Positions 19,217-28,340 of a DNA stretch of 64,000 nt are shown here, piece after piece. Origin of the DNA: Gimesia aquarii (GTDB lineage: Bacteria; Planctomycetota; Planctomycetia; Planctomycetales; Planctomycetaceae). Within the stretch, counting starts at the first letter, position 1. The number at the start of each line of letters is the position of its first letter. The stretch spans positions 620,001 through 684,000 of the forward strand of contig NZ_CP037920.1 of the NCBI RefSeq assembly GCF_007748195.1. The letters run 5' to 3'. The notes below the pieces were generated by a model. That model was given only the letters and a program-made list of their open reading frames with translations. It was not told the DNA's origin and ran no database searches. Made by a program: the position numbers and the translations under genes.

Positions 19217-20689
19217 TTATTGGCTGTGCACGCGGTTCAGTTTCTTGCGCGGGAATTGTTTTTCTAGTAGTTTCACCGCTTTTTGAAACAGAACATCGTC
19301 GGAGGGAGATTCGGCAATGTTGGTGTTTTCGTTAGGATCCATGCTGTGGTCATAAAGTTCCCGTGCTTCGACCTCGCCTGTTTTGAAATCCCGCCACTCG
19401 GTATATCGATAGCGGGGCGTTCGGACTGAAACTCCCATCAATTGGGGACTGCCTTTGTAGTACGCGGGGCGTGGGTGTTGCGTGTATGCCGCGGGTTTCC
19501 CCTTTTGTGTGGGATCATTGAGTAGTGGAACGAGACTTTTACCTTCTAGTGGGCCGGGGTCTGGCAGGTTGCAAAGTTCGGCCAGCGTGGGATACAGGTC
19601 AAGTAACTCAACCAATGCTTTGGAAGATGTACCCGCCTGTTTCATTTTTGGAACAGAGATCATCAAAGGTACATGCGCATCATTTTCAAAATTCGAAGTC
19701 TTACACCAGAGACCATGCTCACCCAAATGAAAACCATGATCTGACCAGAAGACGATGATGGTGTTGTCACCTAACCCCAGCCGATCAAGTTCATCAATGA
19801 CTTTCCCTATTTGGGCATCAAGGTAACTAATGCCTGCCAGATAGCCTTTCCGTAGTTCAATGACTTCGATTGTCGTTAATGTTCTGCCTTTCGTTCCCAG
19901 TAGTTCACGGCCATTATGCAAGGCAACTTGGGGAACATCTTTGGGCGGCGTGGGATTTTTAGGAGCAGTAATCGGGCTCTGATCATAAAGCTTCCAGTAT
20001 TTTTCCGGAGGATTGAAAGGTAGATGTGGTTTCCAGAACCCAACCGCTAAGAAGAAAGGCATCTCCTTCTTTTTGAGTTCCTGTAAGGCACCAACGGCAA
20101 GATCAGCGATGCGTCCATCGAAGTAAGCAGAGTCAGGTACATCGCGACGTTCCGTTTTTAATACTTTGGACAGATTCACAGGCAGCTTTTCGTTTTTGCT
20201 GATAATCGGTTTGTCACTGCCATGAGTTGCATAATGCATGACTGCAGGCACAGACCATGATGCCGGATCCCCTTGAATATTCTGCCTCCAGTTATGGAAA
20301 ATTTTTCCGATGTTCTGTGTGAAATATCCCTGTTGTTTGAATAACTGAGGCAGTGTGACAATCTCTGGTTTTACTTCGCGAAAATGGGTTGGCAAATCCC
20401 ATATTTTTAAAGAATCTGGTCTGCGACCGGTCATGATTGAAGCCCGTGACGGATTGCATAACGCCTGCTGGCAGTAGGCTTGCTTGAAAAGCACACCACG
20501 TTTTGCCAATTGATCCAGGTAGGGAGTTTTGGCTAAAGGATGACCGTAGCAGGCCAGATCACACCGCAAATCATCTGCAGCGATGAACAACACATTTGGT
20601 TTCTGTGCAGATGCAGAATGTAAAGAAAGAGCAGGGCAGAGCAGTAAGGCGAGCAGTATTAGATGCAAGGATTTAGCTGAATTGTGCAT
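19217..20689 (-). CDS. Secreted sulfatase, iduronate-2-sulfatase-like
   Basis: The protein has 490 residues if it starts at the ATG at 20689, which begins a signal peptide (LHLILLALLLCPALSLHSAS). The frame is open to an ATG at 20773, but that would put 28 charged residues before the signal. The sulfatase fold is clear: NVLFIAADDLRCDLACYG with metal-binding aspartates, the formylglycine motif CNPSRASIMTGRRP, WDLPTHFR, GFWKPHLPFNPP, and WSDHGFHLGEHGLW with Asp/His ligands. The Cys of CxPSR needs conversion to formylglycine by a sulfatase-maturing enzyme encoded elsewhere. The motif set matches iduronate-2-sulfatase-like enzymes. The probable role is desulfation of marine or algal polysaccharides. 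Confidence 0.92.
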   Translation of the reverse strand: MHNSAKSLHLILLALLLCPALSLHSASAQKPNVLFIAADDLRCDLACYGHPLAKTPYLDQLAKRGVLFKQAYCQQALCNPSRASIMTGRRPDSLKIWDLPTHFREVKPEIVTLPQLFKQQGYFTQNIGKIFHNWRQNIQGDPASWSVPAVMHYATHGSDKPIISKNEKLPVNLSKVLKTERRDVPDSAYFDGRIADLAVGALQELKKKEMPFFLAVGFWKPHLPFNPPEKYWKLYDQSPITAPKNPTPPKDVPQVALHNGRELLGTKGRTLTTIEVIELRKGYLAGISYLDAQIGKVIDELDRLGLGDNTIIVFWSDHGFHLGEHGLWCKTSNFENDAHVPLMISVPKMKQAGTSSKALVELLDLYPTLAELCNLPDPGPLEGKSLVPLLNDPTQKGKPAAYTQHPRPAYYKGSPQLMGVSVRTPRYRYTEWRDFKTGEVEARELYDHSMDPNENTNIAESPSDDVLFQKAVKLLEKQFPRKKLNRVHSQ

Positions 20690-20846
20690 TGGGGATGACT
20701 TTCGTAGAGATGTTCTATAAGAAAGCGAGTCATTCGTCTTTTTTATTCTGAACAGATCAGGGTGCATACGCAAGGATGTTTCGATTCATATTCCAAAGTC
20801 ATTTGTGCGGGCACGATATATTTGAAAAATAATCGAAAAAAAGTTG

Positions 20847-20891
20847 TTGACATCGTTAATCAACTGTATTACTGTGTTGATACAGTTGATT
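20847..20891 (+). promoter_or_regulatory. Promoter and operator of the GntR-ABC operon
   Basis: TTGACA at 20847-20852 is a perfect -35. With a 17-base spacer the -10 would be TACTGT at 20870-20875. Around it lies a perfect inverted repeat: AATCAACTGTAT at 20858-20869 and ATACAGTTGATT at 20880-20891, separated by 10 bases. The repeat covers the -10 region and ends 13 bases before the GntR start, as expected for autoregulation by the encoded repressor. Confidence 0.85.
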
Positions 20892-20904
20892 GTGAGGAGA
20901 TTAA

Positions 20905-21303
20905 ATGCAGATTCAATTATCAGAAGCGGACGGCACTCCCTATTACCAGCAGGTAACGAATCAGATCAAGTTTCTGGTTGCTTCCGGGCGTTTGGAACCA
21001 CATGAACAGCTCCCTTCTGTGCGCGGTCTTGCACAGCAATTAACAATCACTCCGAATACGGTGGCACGGGCTTACCGTGAGCTGGAAGCGGAAGGAGTCG
21101 TGATCTCAAAGCGCGGTGCCGGCGTTTTCATTTCGAACGGTGTTTCCCCCCTATCAAATAAAGAAAAACGTCGTATTCTCAATGAGCGCATGGATGCTCT
21201 ACTGACGGAATCACGTCAATTAGGAGTCGATGAAGAAACACTACTAAAGTTACTACGTCAGCGTAGCCAGAAATTTGATTCACATAAAGAGGGTGTAAAA
21301 TGA
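20905..21303 (+). CDS. GntR family transcriptional regulator, YtrA subfamily
   Basis: The protein has 132 residues and starts at an ATG with GAGGAG upstream. The N-terminal winged helix-turn-helix at about residues 10-75 shows the GntR signature: PYYQQVTNQIKFLVASG, LPSVRGLAQQLTITPNTVAR and AYRELEAEGVV. The short C-terminal part of about 55 residues has no effector domain and forms a dimerisation helix pair, which is typical of the YtrA subfamily. Such regulators usually repress the ABC transporter they are co-transcribed with, often in response to cell-envelope stress or antibiotics. The next gene overlaps by 4 bases (ATGA). A perfect palindrome over the promoter at 20858-20891 is the likely operator. 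Confidence 0.93.
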   Translation: MQIQLSEADGTPYYQQVTNQIKFLVASGRLEPHEQLPSVRGLAQQLTITPNTVARAYRELEAEGVVISKRGAGVFISNGVSPLSNKEKRRILNERMDALLTESRQLGVDEETLLKLLRQRSQKFDSHKEGVK

Positions 21304-22202
21304 CCGAGCATGTTATTGAAATTCAAAATTTGAGCCGTCGCTTTGGGAAAAAACAGGCATTGTCTGAAGTCAATCTAACGGTTCCTGAAGGTTGCGTCTT
21401 CGGATTGGTGGGAGAAAATGGCGCCGGTAAGACAACGATGTTAAAACATGTTTTAGGATTTCTGAAGCCACAACAAGGCGTTGTACGTGTATTTGGTTTA
21501 GACCCGGTTGCGGACCCTCCCGGCGTTCTGGGACGTATTGGACACCTTTCAGAAAATCGGGATCTCCCAACATGGATGTCGATTAGAGAATTGTTCGAAT
21601 TTACCCGTGCCTTCTATCCAAAATGGGATCCGGTTTATGCTGAAGAACTTCGAAACATGTTCGAACTGACTCTGAATCAAAAAGTGCCTACGTTATCACG
21701 GGGACAAAAAGCACGGGCCGGATTGTTACTGGCACTGGCACATCGACCGCAATTACTGGTACTCGACGAACCATCCTCGGGTCTCGATCCGGTGGTTCGC
21801 AAAGATATTCTGGATGCCATCATTCGCACGGTCGTTGATGAGGGACGCACGGTCTTGTTTTCCTCTCATCTTTTAGATGAAGTGCAACGTGTTTCGGATC
21901 AGATTGCCATTCTCGATCAGGGACGTATTTTGCTGGCAAGTCCTTTGGATCAGGTCCTGGTTTCGCACTATCAGCTCACGGTCAGCTTCCCGGAACCACA
22001 GCCCTATTTTCCGCAGTTAACAGGTGCGATCACCTGGTCAGGTTCAGGTCGAGAATGGAAGATCGTATGTAATGGACAGAAAAAGGAACTCGAAGCAGAG
22101 TTGGAAGCAATGCACTGCGAAATTTTGGAGCAGGGGGCACCAACGTTGGAAGAAATCTTTGTAGCTCGAATGAAATCGGTCGAACGATCTTCTGCAAACT
22201 GA
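21300..22202 (+). CDS. ABC transporter ATP-binding protein of the GntR-controlled operon
   Basis: The protein has 300 residues. The Walker A motif GENGAGKTT is at about residues 39-47, a degenerate signature LSRGQKARAGL is near 138, Walker B LLVLDEPSSGLD follows, and the switch region is VLFSSHLLDEVQ. The signature has LSRGQ instead of LSGGQ, as is common in YtrB/BcrA-like and ABC-2 exporters. A C-terminal extension of about 80 residues matches other BcrA-like subunits. The start overlaps the GntR stop by 4 bases. The cognate permease is one or both of the two large membrane proteins that follow. Substrate unknown. Export or envelope stress defence is inferred from the YtrA-type regulator. 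Confidence 0.9.
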   Translation: MTEHVIEIQNLSRRFGKKQALSEVNLTVPEGCVFGLVGENGAGKTTMLKHVLGFLKPQQGVVRVFGLDPVADPPGVLGRIGHLSENRDLPTWMSIRELFEFTRAFYPKWDPVYAEELRNMFELTLNQKVPTLSRGQKARAGLLLALAHRPQLLVLDEPSSGLDPVVRKDILDAIIRTVVDEGRTVLFSSHLLDEVQRVSDQIAILDQGRILLASPLDQVLVSHYQLTVSFPEPQPYFPQLTGAITWSGSGREWKIVCNGQKKELEAELEAMHCEILEQGAPTLEEIFVARMKSVERSSAN

Positions 22203-22242
22203 TGAAGTTTATGAATGAAAAGAGGAGATCGGAGTGTAACTT

Positions 22243-23919
22243 ATGAAATCCGCCTTGTATGTAACGACAAAAGATTTCTGTAAACGGGTACGATTTGGTG
22301 CTCTGCTTGCAGTGGGAACTTTGGTATCAGGGCCATTGTTGTTTCTGATCATTACTCGGTTACAGGGCTTGAATTTCGATTATCTCAAACAGGATATGTT
22401 TGCTTATCACTTTGCCTACCTGGGAGTTTCCTGGATAATCTTTCTCGCGGTTTGTTTGCATGCGTTGACGGGATGCCAAAAGATCTGCCTGGGTTTGCCG
22501 GTTCCTTCGAAAGTGATTGCCACATGGCTGATGTTGGCCACAGTGGCCTTAGTGATTGTATTACAATTAGTGACGAATGGTGCCTATAGAGTACTATTTT
22601 TTGATGAAAACTGGCTCACCGATTATTGGCCACTGCTGGGGCCATTGCTGTTTATTACCACATTGATTTTGGTGGGGCATTACATTTTCTGGAGTCTCCA
22701 TGCACCTAGTTTTACACGAGTCGCTTTCTGGATTACTTTGATTGTCGTGATGTTCTGGTGGTTCATCTCACGTTATTATCCCAATGGATATCAAGCAAAG
22801 ATTGTTCCCTGGAGTCACGTGACGCTTTGGGAGTTCGTCACGTTGCAACTGGTGAGTGTAGTTGCCTGGTATCAGGGAACCCGCGCGTTTGCCAAAGTTC
22901 GGTCTGGCATTGCAGTTCCCAGCCCGCAGTGGCAGCAAATGCAGGTCTGGTGGAACGCCTTACTCACCGGAGCCATCCCTGAAAGCGCACCGATTCCTCT
23001 TTCTAAGCGGACCTCATTAGCTCGTTTGCATTGGCGCGATTCGTGTCATCGTGCTGTGATCATGGGAGGAACCTTGTTCATGATTTCTGTGTTAGCCGTT
23101 AACCTGACGTCTAGAGCAGAGTTTGGAACGAGCCTTAGCCGACAGGTTGAAGGCTTTGTGATCGTCACAATGGTGTTTAGTTTCATTGCGGCTATTATCG
23201 TCGCGCTACTTATTGGAGAAGGGGTTTCTGCCTCAGGTCGAACAGAAATGAAACGCTTTCTGGCGATGTCACCACTTTCCGATAATGACTTTAATGCGAC
23301 TTTATTCTGGAACATGATCAAAGCGTGTGTCTTGACACTTCTCTTGATTCAAGGGGGCCTGATACTTAGTTATGCTGGAGTCATGTTTTTGGAAGGACCA
23401 GAGATTTTTAACGGAGATCTAAACCTGAATGTTTTTGCCGGTTTGTGGGTGAAATACACCATTTATACGGTAATCGGATTCTGGATCATTGCGGCGAACA
23501 TGATTTCGATACTTTGGACAGGCCGGACCTGGTTTTACTACACAATGATTGGTGTATTCTTCGGGGGCTTTAGTCTTTTTATGGGACTTGCCAGTGTTTC
23601 AAATCGGTTTTTTCGCACAAATGTCATCTACAGCTATATTTTTGCGGGTGTTTTACTCACCCTGCCGCTTCTGATAGTAGGAGGCACAATAGCAGCCTAT
23701 GTGGTTGCATACCAAAAAAAACGGATTAGAGCATCTACGGCTATGATTGCCAGTCTACTCTGGTTAGTGAGTTCAATTCTGACCTGCTATTTTAAACATC
23801 CGAATCTTTCTCGAATTGATGACATCATCGGAATCTTTTTTATTGCAGCATTATTGGTATTGATTATTGCCCCATTTGCTACGATTCCACTGGCTTTATC
23901 CTGGAATCGACATCGATAA
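22243..23919 (+). CDS. Polytopic membrane protein, putative ABC permease (copy 1)
   Basis: The protein has 558 residues with roughly a dozen predicted membrane helices in two groups, about residues 18-240 and 275-555, separated by a soluble loop containing LARLHWRDSC. A GGAG lies about 9 bases upstream of the start. It is not a textbook ABC-2 permease by motif. It follows the ATPase gene by 40 bases in the GntR operon, so the permease role is contextual. It is clearly homologous along its whole length to the next gene: both contain TNGxYRxxFFDENWL, MFWWFISRY, KIVPWS, and end in FATIPLA followed by SWNRHR. Confidence 0.75.
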   Translation: MKSALYVTTKDFCKRVRFGALLAVGTLVSGPLLFLIITRLQGLNFDYLKQDMFAYHFAYLGVSWIIFLAVCLHALTGCQKICLGLPVPSKVIATWLMLATVALVIVLQLVTNGAYRVLFFDENWLTDYWPLLGPLLFITTLILVGHYIFWSLHAPSFTRVAFWITLIVVMFWWFISRYYPNGYQAKIVPWSHVTLWEFVTLQLVSVVAWYQGTRAFAKVRSGIAVPSPQWQQMQVWWNALLTGAIPESAPIPLSKRTSLARLHWRDSCHRAVIMGGTLFMISVLAVNLTSRAEFGTSLSRQVEGFVIVTMVFSFIAAIIVALLIGEGVSASGRTEMKRFLAMSPLSDNDFNATLFWNMIKACVLTLLLIQGGLILSYAGVMFLEGPEIFNGDLNLNVFAGLWVKYTIYTVIGFWIIAANMISILWTGRTWFYYTMIGVFFGGFSLFMGLASVSNRFFRTNVIYSYIFAGVLLTLPLLIVGGTIAAYVVAYQKKRIRASTAMIASLLWLVSSILTCYFKHPNLSRIDDIIGIFFIAALLVLIIAPFATIPLALSWNRHR

Positions 23920-23999
23920 AGGTGCTAAAAACTCTTTTTAAAACTGCTAGTTAATATTCAAAACATGCAAATGTATTTGAGTGAAAATTGGGTGAAACC

Positions 24000-25667
24000 A
24001 TGACGCATATGCTTTATGAGGTGACGCAAACATTTGTGAAACGAGCCTGGTGGGGAGCCTTACTTGGCGTTGGCCTGCTCGTGTTAGGTCCTCTGGTATT
24101 GCGAGGCTTAATTCTACTTGTTGAGGGCCCCATTGAGAGTGGAGCCTTTCGACCGTTTAGTTTTCATTTTGCATTTCTGGCAACCTCATGGCTTGTCTTT
24201 ATCTCGGTTTGTTTACAAGCGTTACAGGGGGTCAAGAAAATCATCTTTAGTCTTCCTCTTTCTTCGGCATCGATTGCCAGCGGTTTGATGTTTATCACAA
24301 TTGGAACCGTTGTTTTTCTCAGTCTCGTGACTAATGGGATTTATCGAATCGTCTTTTTTGATGAAAACTGGCTCAGCGATTATTGGCCTGTCTTAGGTCC
24401 AACACTATTCATTGCCACGCTGATGATGGTTGGGCATTGTGCATACTGGAATCTACATGCCCGGGGTTTCGGACGATTACTGTTCTGGATTGGTTTTATT
24501 GTCGCAATGTTCTGGTGGTTTATCTCACGCTATAATCCACATGGATTCGGTGAGAAAATCGTTCCCTGGAGTAATGTAACACTTTCAGAATTTGTCACAC
24601 TACAACTGGTGTTTGTAGTGGCGTGGGTGTATGGCATTGTGTCGTTTGCCCGAGTCCGCTCTGGTGCTGCTGAGCCCAGTCTGCACTGGAATCGGTTTGA
24701 ATCCTGGTTAAACCAGCTATCGAGTGGAACGTTGAACGAAACCCATAATAGTCTCATTTCAAAATCCAGTGCGCTGGCCCGATTGCATTGGCGAGATTCC
24801 TGTCGCCGTGCGATCTTGCTGGTTTTGTTTTTAGGGAGTATTGCCTTGGTTCTGAATCTGGTTCAATTCACTTATTTTGATACTTTGCGAATGGAGAATC
24901 AGACTGCCAAAGAAAGTCCCATGGTGGTTACCATGATGTTTTTGTTTTTTTCTGCGATTTCGATATTTTTAATCTTGGGTGAAGCACTTTCAACTCGGAA
25001 TATGGTTGAGATGAAAGGCTATTTGGCAATCGCGCCTCTCTCAGATCAAGTCTTCTCTGCAGTTTTGGTTCGTAATTTAATCAAGTGCGTTGTGCTGACG
25101 ATATTAGTATTCGCGCTGCTTAGTTTCCTGGTAAGTTACTTCATCGCGGTTTTGTATTACGGCTTTGATGTCATTAACAATCATTGGAACTGGCTCGTTA
25201 ATCATGATTCGAAAGTGCTCTTTGTTGCAGTCCCTGTTCTCGTGTTGATTGGATTCTGGGCGGGAATCGCGAATTCGCTTTCATTGTTCTGGACCGGAAA
25301 TCAATGGTTCTCTGTTAGTGTATTTTTCACTATTTTTGGACTTTTATTTTCGGGTTTTCTCATAAGTATTGTTTTGATTCCGGAGTCAATGAGAGTCAGC
25401 TTTTTGCATGGTGAATTTCTGTTGCTGACCTGCTGTATCTGGAGTGGTACGATCATTGCTTATTTTAATGCACTCAAAAAAGAACTGATCAATTCTACGA
25501 CGATCTGGATAGCAGTTGTGTTTTGTCTGATAATGCCTTTGATTTTCTGGGGGTTTTGGAAAACAGACCAAAACATAGTCAGACTCTTTCTTTCTTCTCT
25601 CCTGGTATTAGTAGTGACCCCGTTCGCTACAATTCCACTGGCGGTTTCCTGGAACCGGCATCGCTAA
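24000..25667 (+). CDS. Polytopic membrane protein, putative ABC permease (copy 2)
   Basis: The protein has 555 residues from the ATG at 24000. This start aligns residue by residue with copy 1 (MTHMLYEVTQTFVKR against MKSALYVTTKDFCKR), so I reject the TTG at 23988. It has the same topology of about a dozen helices and the same landmark motifs: FFDENWLSDYWPVLGP, AMFWWFISRYNPHGF, LARLHWRDSCRRA, and a C-terminus ending SWNRHR. The two copies are probably a tandem duplication that could form a heterodimeric permease with the single ATPase at 21300. The 80-base gap between the copies is longer than the others in this operon. Confidence 0.75.
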   Translation: MTHMLYEVTQTFVKRAWWGALLGVGLLVLGPLVLRGLILLVEGPIESGAFRPFSFHFAFLATSWLVFISVCLQALQGVKKIIFSLPLSSASIASGLMFITIGTVVFLSLVTNGIYRIVFFDENWLSDYWPVLGPTLFIATLMMVGHCAYWNLHARGFGRLLFWIGFIVAMFWWFISRYNPHGFGEKIVPWSNVTLSEFVTLQLVFVVAWVYGIVSFARVRSGAAEPSLHWNRFESWLNQLSSGTLNETHNSLISKSSALARLHWRDSCRRAILLVLFLGSIALVLNLVQFTYFDTLRMENQTAKESPMVVTMMFLFFSAISIFLILGEALSTRNMVEMKGYLAIAPLSDQVFSAVLVRNLIKCVVLTILVFALLSFLVSYFIAVLYYGFDVINNHWNWLVNHDSKVLFVAVPVLVLIGFWAGIANSLSLFWTGNQWFSVSVFFTIFGLLFSGFLISIVLIPESMRVSFLHGEFLLLTCCIWSGTIIAYFNALKKELINSTTIWIAVVFCLIMPLIFWGFWKTDQNIVRLFLSSLLVLVVTPFATIPLAVSWNRHR

Positions 25668-25919
25668 CACATCTCTGTTATGGGTAGGCACTTTCCGCCC
25701 TCTTAGCCTTAAATCGTGTGAAATTCTTATTTTCAGTTCAAATCAGCCTTAGTAGAGACTTGCAGTCCTGAGCGCAGCGACTAAAAATAAACAATTAAGG
25801 TAGATTTTCTAACTCAGGATATTCTAGTGTGGCTAGGCAGTTTACAGGGTTGTTAGTCACTTGACACTGACATTGCTTTTCGACCACACGGATATCGCCA
25901 TATATATTGAGGAGAAATG
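25668..25919. other. Intergenic region before the peroxidase gene
   Basis: About 250 bases. It ends with GAGGAG at 25909-25914 in front of two consecutive ATG codons. No other structure was found. Confidence 0.35.
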
Positions 25920-26960
25920 ATGGCTGTCGCAAAACATTTCAGAGTGACGCAAGCATTTTTGGCGAGCGTTGCCTTAATATTGGTTCTCATGTGCAGCATT
26001 TCTGGAGTGTGGGCAGAAGAAGAGGTAATCAAAGTTCCCGCTGGTTTGCCTCCCATCGAGTTCCCTGAAGATAATCCCCCCACGGCGGAAAAGATTGCAT
26101 TGGGCAAACAGTTGTACTTTGACAAACGTTTATCACGAGATAACACTATTTCGTGTGCCAGTTGCCATGCTTCCGAGAAGGGATACAGTAATGCAGATCA
26201 GTTTGCGACTGGTTTCAAAGGGCAAAAAGGAGGCCGTAATTCTCCCACTGTGATCAACGCCGCCTATAATCGGTTTCATTTCTGGGATGGTCGTGCTGGC
26301 TCATTAGAAGAGCAGGCATTAGGGCCTATTGCCAATCCGATCGAAATGAATCTGACACTGAAGGAAGCCGTTGATCGCATTAATGCCATTCCTGGTTACA
26401 AGAAACAATTTCAAAAAGTTTTTGGCTCTGACGCTACCGCTGATACCATCGCCAAAGCAATTGCCACGTATGAACGTACGATTCTCTCGGGAGATGCTCC
26501 CTATGATCGCTTTAAGGCTGGGGATAAAAAGGCACTTTCCGAATCTGCACAACGGGGCATGAAACTCTTTTTCGGAAAAGCCTCGTGTAGTGCCTGTCAC
26601 GCGGGACCGAATTTTACCGACAACGCCTTTCATAATATTGGTGTGGGGATGGACGCGAAAAAGCCGGATACCGGACGTAAAGCCGTTAGTAAACTGGGAG
26701 GCGATCACGGAAGTTTCAAAACACCAACATTACGCGATATTGCCCGATCTGCGCCTTATATGCACGATGGCAGCATGCAGACTTTGAAAGAAGTCGTAGA
26801 ACACTATAATAAAGGTGGTGTTCCTAACGAATTTCTTGATGAAGAAATTTTCAAATTGAATTTATCCCCTCAGGAGGTCAATGATTTGGTGACCTTCATG
26901 AAAGAAGGCTTGGCCAGTTCAAAATATCCTGAGCATAAAGCACCTGAACTACCAAAATAG
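25920..26960 (+). CDS. Di-haem cytochrome c peroxidase (MauG/CCP family)
   Basis: The protein has 346 residues from the second of two adjacent ATGs, which has the better spacing to GAGGAG. The signal peptide covers about the first 30 residues. Two haem c motifs are present: CASCH near residue 76 and CSACH near residue 222, each at the start of a cytochrome domain. Between them are CCP landmarks: FDKRLSRDNTISCASC, NSPTVINAAYNRFHFWDGRA, and GPIANPIEM. The C-terminal half has FKTPTLRDIARSAPYMHDGS with the distal Met region. Enzymes of this type reduce H2O2 in the periplasm with electrons from small cytochromes. The neighbourhood with a peroxiredoxin at 28341 suits peroxide defence. Confidence 0.93.
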   Translation: MAVAKHFRVTQAFLASVALILVLMCSISGVWAEEEVIKVPAGLPPIEFPEDNPPTAEKIALGKQLYFDKRLSRDNTISCASCHASEKGYSNADQFATGFKGQKGGRNSPTVINAAYNRFHFWDGRAGSLEEQALGPIANPIEMNLTLKEAVDRINAIPGYKKQFQKVFGSDATADTIAKAIATYERTILSGDAPYDRFKAGDKKALSESAQRGMKLFFGKASCSACHAGPNFTDNAFHNIGVGMDAKKPDTGRKAVSKLGGDHGSFKTPTLRDIARSAPYMHDGSMQTLKEVVEHYNKGGVPNEFLDEEIFKLNLSPQEVNDLVTFMKEGLASSKYPEHKAPELPK

Positions 26961-27034
26961 CGTTTCGTTGCTTTTTTTAAAACAGAGTGTGACGAGACAA
27001 AGTTACTAATTGAAAATCCCCTTTTCAAAGGAAG

Positions 27035-28237
27035 ATGAACACCATGCAGTGGAATTTACACCTAATCTTGAAAGCAAGTGCTTGCTGCCTCACAGCGTTA
27101 TGCCTGACCGCTGGAAGTAATCTACTGATCGCCGATGAAAAAGGTGATAAAAAAGGCGACGAGAAAAAGGGAGCCGCTAAAAAAGAAGAACCTAAAAAAG
27201 AGGCTGCTAAAAAGGAAGATCCTAAGAAAGATGCAAAAAAGCCAGCTCCCAAAAAAGAAGCACCAAAGAAAGAAGAGCCTAAAAAGCCTGCTGTGACCGT
27301 CAAAACTCTGGTTACCAACCTGGAAAATCCGAGCGGGATTGCTATTCAGGATGGAACCGGTCATGTCTTTGTTGCCAGTCGTTATGGCGTTTATCGCTAT
27401 GACGCTAAAGGCAAAACCGTTGATCTGGAAATTGCCGGTTACCCAACCGATGTTTATGGAAAAGGTCCGAAGTACAATATCGGTCCCCTGGGCTTGGCAT
27501 TTTTGAATAAAGACCATTTGGTTGTCGGCGATGGTAGCCGTCCCGACGGTTCAGAACTCGTTCGTATTTACAAAGTAGGCGATAAGCCTCTTGCAAAATG
27601 GGTCAAAGAAGATTCAGCCGCTCAGACTCTTGGTCCTATCAAGGCTGGTGACAAAACCGCCAAAGGAGAAGGTAACTTTTATGGAGTTGCCGTTGGTGGT
27701 GGAAATATCTTTGTTACTTGTAACGGAGATGATACCAAGGGCTGGGTTGCCAAATCTGTTGTCAAAGATGGTAAAGCGGGGCCTTTGGAACTCACTATCG
27801 CAACCAAGGAAGCTACCAATGTAGATGCACCGGTTGCCATTACATTCTCTCCGGATGGAAAACAACTTGTGATTGGTCAGATGGGTGAAATGAATGTCCC
27901 CAACGACGCTTTGTTGACGTTCTATGATCCTGCTACAGGAAAGCTCAACAAAAGTTTGAAAACCGGTTTAAGTGATATCGCCGGTTTAGCGTATAGCCCC
28001 AAGACCAAAAAGTTATATGCGACTGATTTCTCCTGGGTTGACACCAAAAAGGGAGGATTGTTTGAACTGAAAATTGATGGCGATAAAGTGACAACCGAAA
28101 AAATTATTGCCCTCGATAAACCTGCGGCCATTGCTTTTGATAAAGATGGCAATCTTTATCTGACGACTTTTGGAACTCAGGGGAAAGATCCTGAAAAATC
28201 ACCTGGTTCACTGGCAATGATTAAAGCCGGTCTCTAA
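27035..28237 (+). CDS. Secreted NHL/SMP-30-like beta-propeller with Lys-rich linker
   Basis: The protein has 400 residues. A signal peptide covers residues 1-32. Residues 33-88 are an extreme Lys/Glu/Ala/Pro linker built from irregular units such as KKEEPKKEAAKKEDPKK. The remaining part of about 310 residues is a six-bladed propeller by its repeated short motifs: NLENPSGIAIQDGTGHVFVA, GPLGLAFLNKDHLVVGDG, FYGVAVGGGNIFVTC, APVAITFSPDGKQLVIGQ, DIAGLAYSPKTKKLYAT and PAAIAFDKDGNLYLTTFG. No catalytic residues can be assigned. The linker may attach the propeller to an acidic surface polymer. The ribosome binding site AAAGGAAG precedes the first ATG. A terminator hairpin follows. Confidence 0.8.
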   Translation: MNTMQWNLHLILKASACCLTALCLTAGSNLLIADEKGDKKGDEKKGAAKKEEPKKEAAKKEDPKKDAKKPAPKKEAPKKEEPKKPAVTVKTLVTNLENPSGIAIQDGTGHVFVASRYGVYRYDAKGKTVDLEIAGYPTDVYGKGPKYNIGPLGLAFLNKDHLVVGDGSRPDGSELVRIYKVGDKPLAKWVKEDSAAQTLGPIKAGDKTAKGEGNFYGVAVGGGNIFVTCNGDDTKGWVAKSVVKDGKAGPLELTIATKEATNVDAPVAITFSPDGKQLVIGQMGEMNVPNDALLTFYDPATGKLNKSLKTGLSDIAGLAYSPKTKKLYATDFSWVDTKKGGLFELKIDGDKVTTEKIIALDKPAAIAFDKDGNLYLTTFGTQGKDPEKSPGSLAMIKAGL

Positions 28238-28250
28238 AACAGACGCTCAC

Positions 28251-28286
28251 GACGCGGATTGATTTTATGGTAAACCAGTCCGCGTC
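28251..28286 (+). terminator. Intrinsic terminator after the propeller gene
   Basis: GACGCGGA at 28251-28258 pairs with TCCGCGTC at 28279-28286 across a 20-base loop, followed by TTTGTT. It separates the propeller gene from the peroxiredoxin gene, which therefore probably has its own promoter. Confidence 0.7.
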
Positions 28287-28340
28287 TTTGTTACAAATAT
28301 CATTTTTTCTCACCAATATTTTGAAGGTAAGTAAAGTCAA

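Noticed and set aside
27120-27300. Lys-rich stretch as a simple DNA repeat or assembly artefact
   Set aside because: The codons differ between units and the frame continues into a good propeller, so it is a real protein linker.
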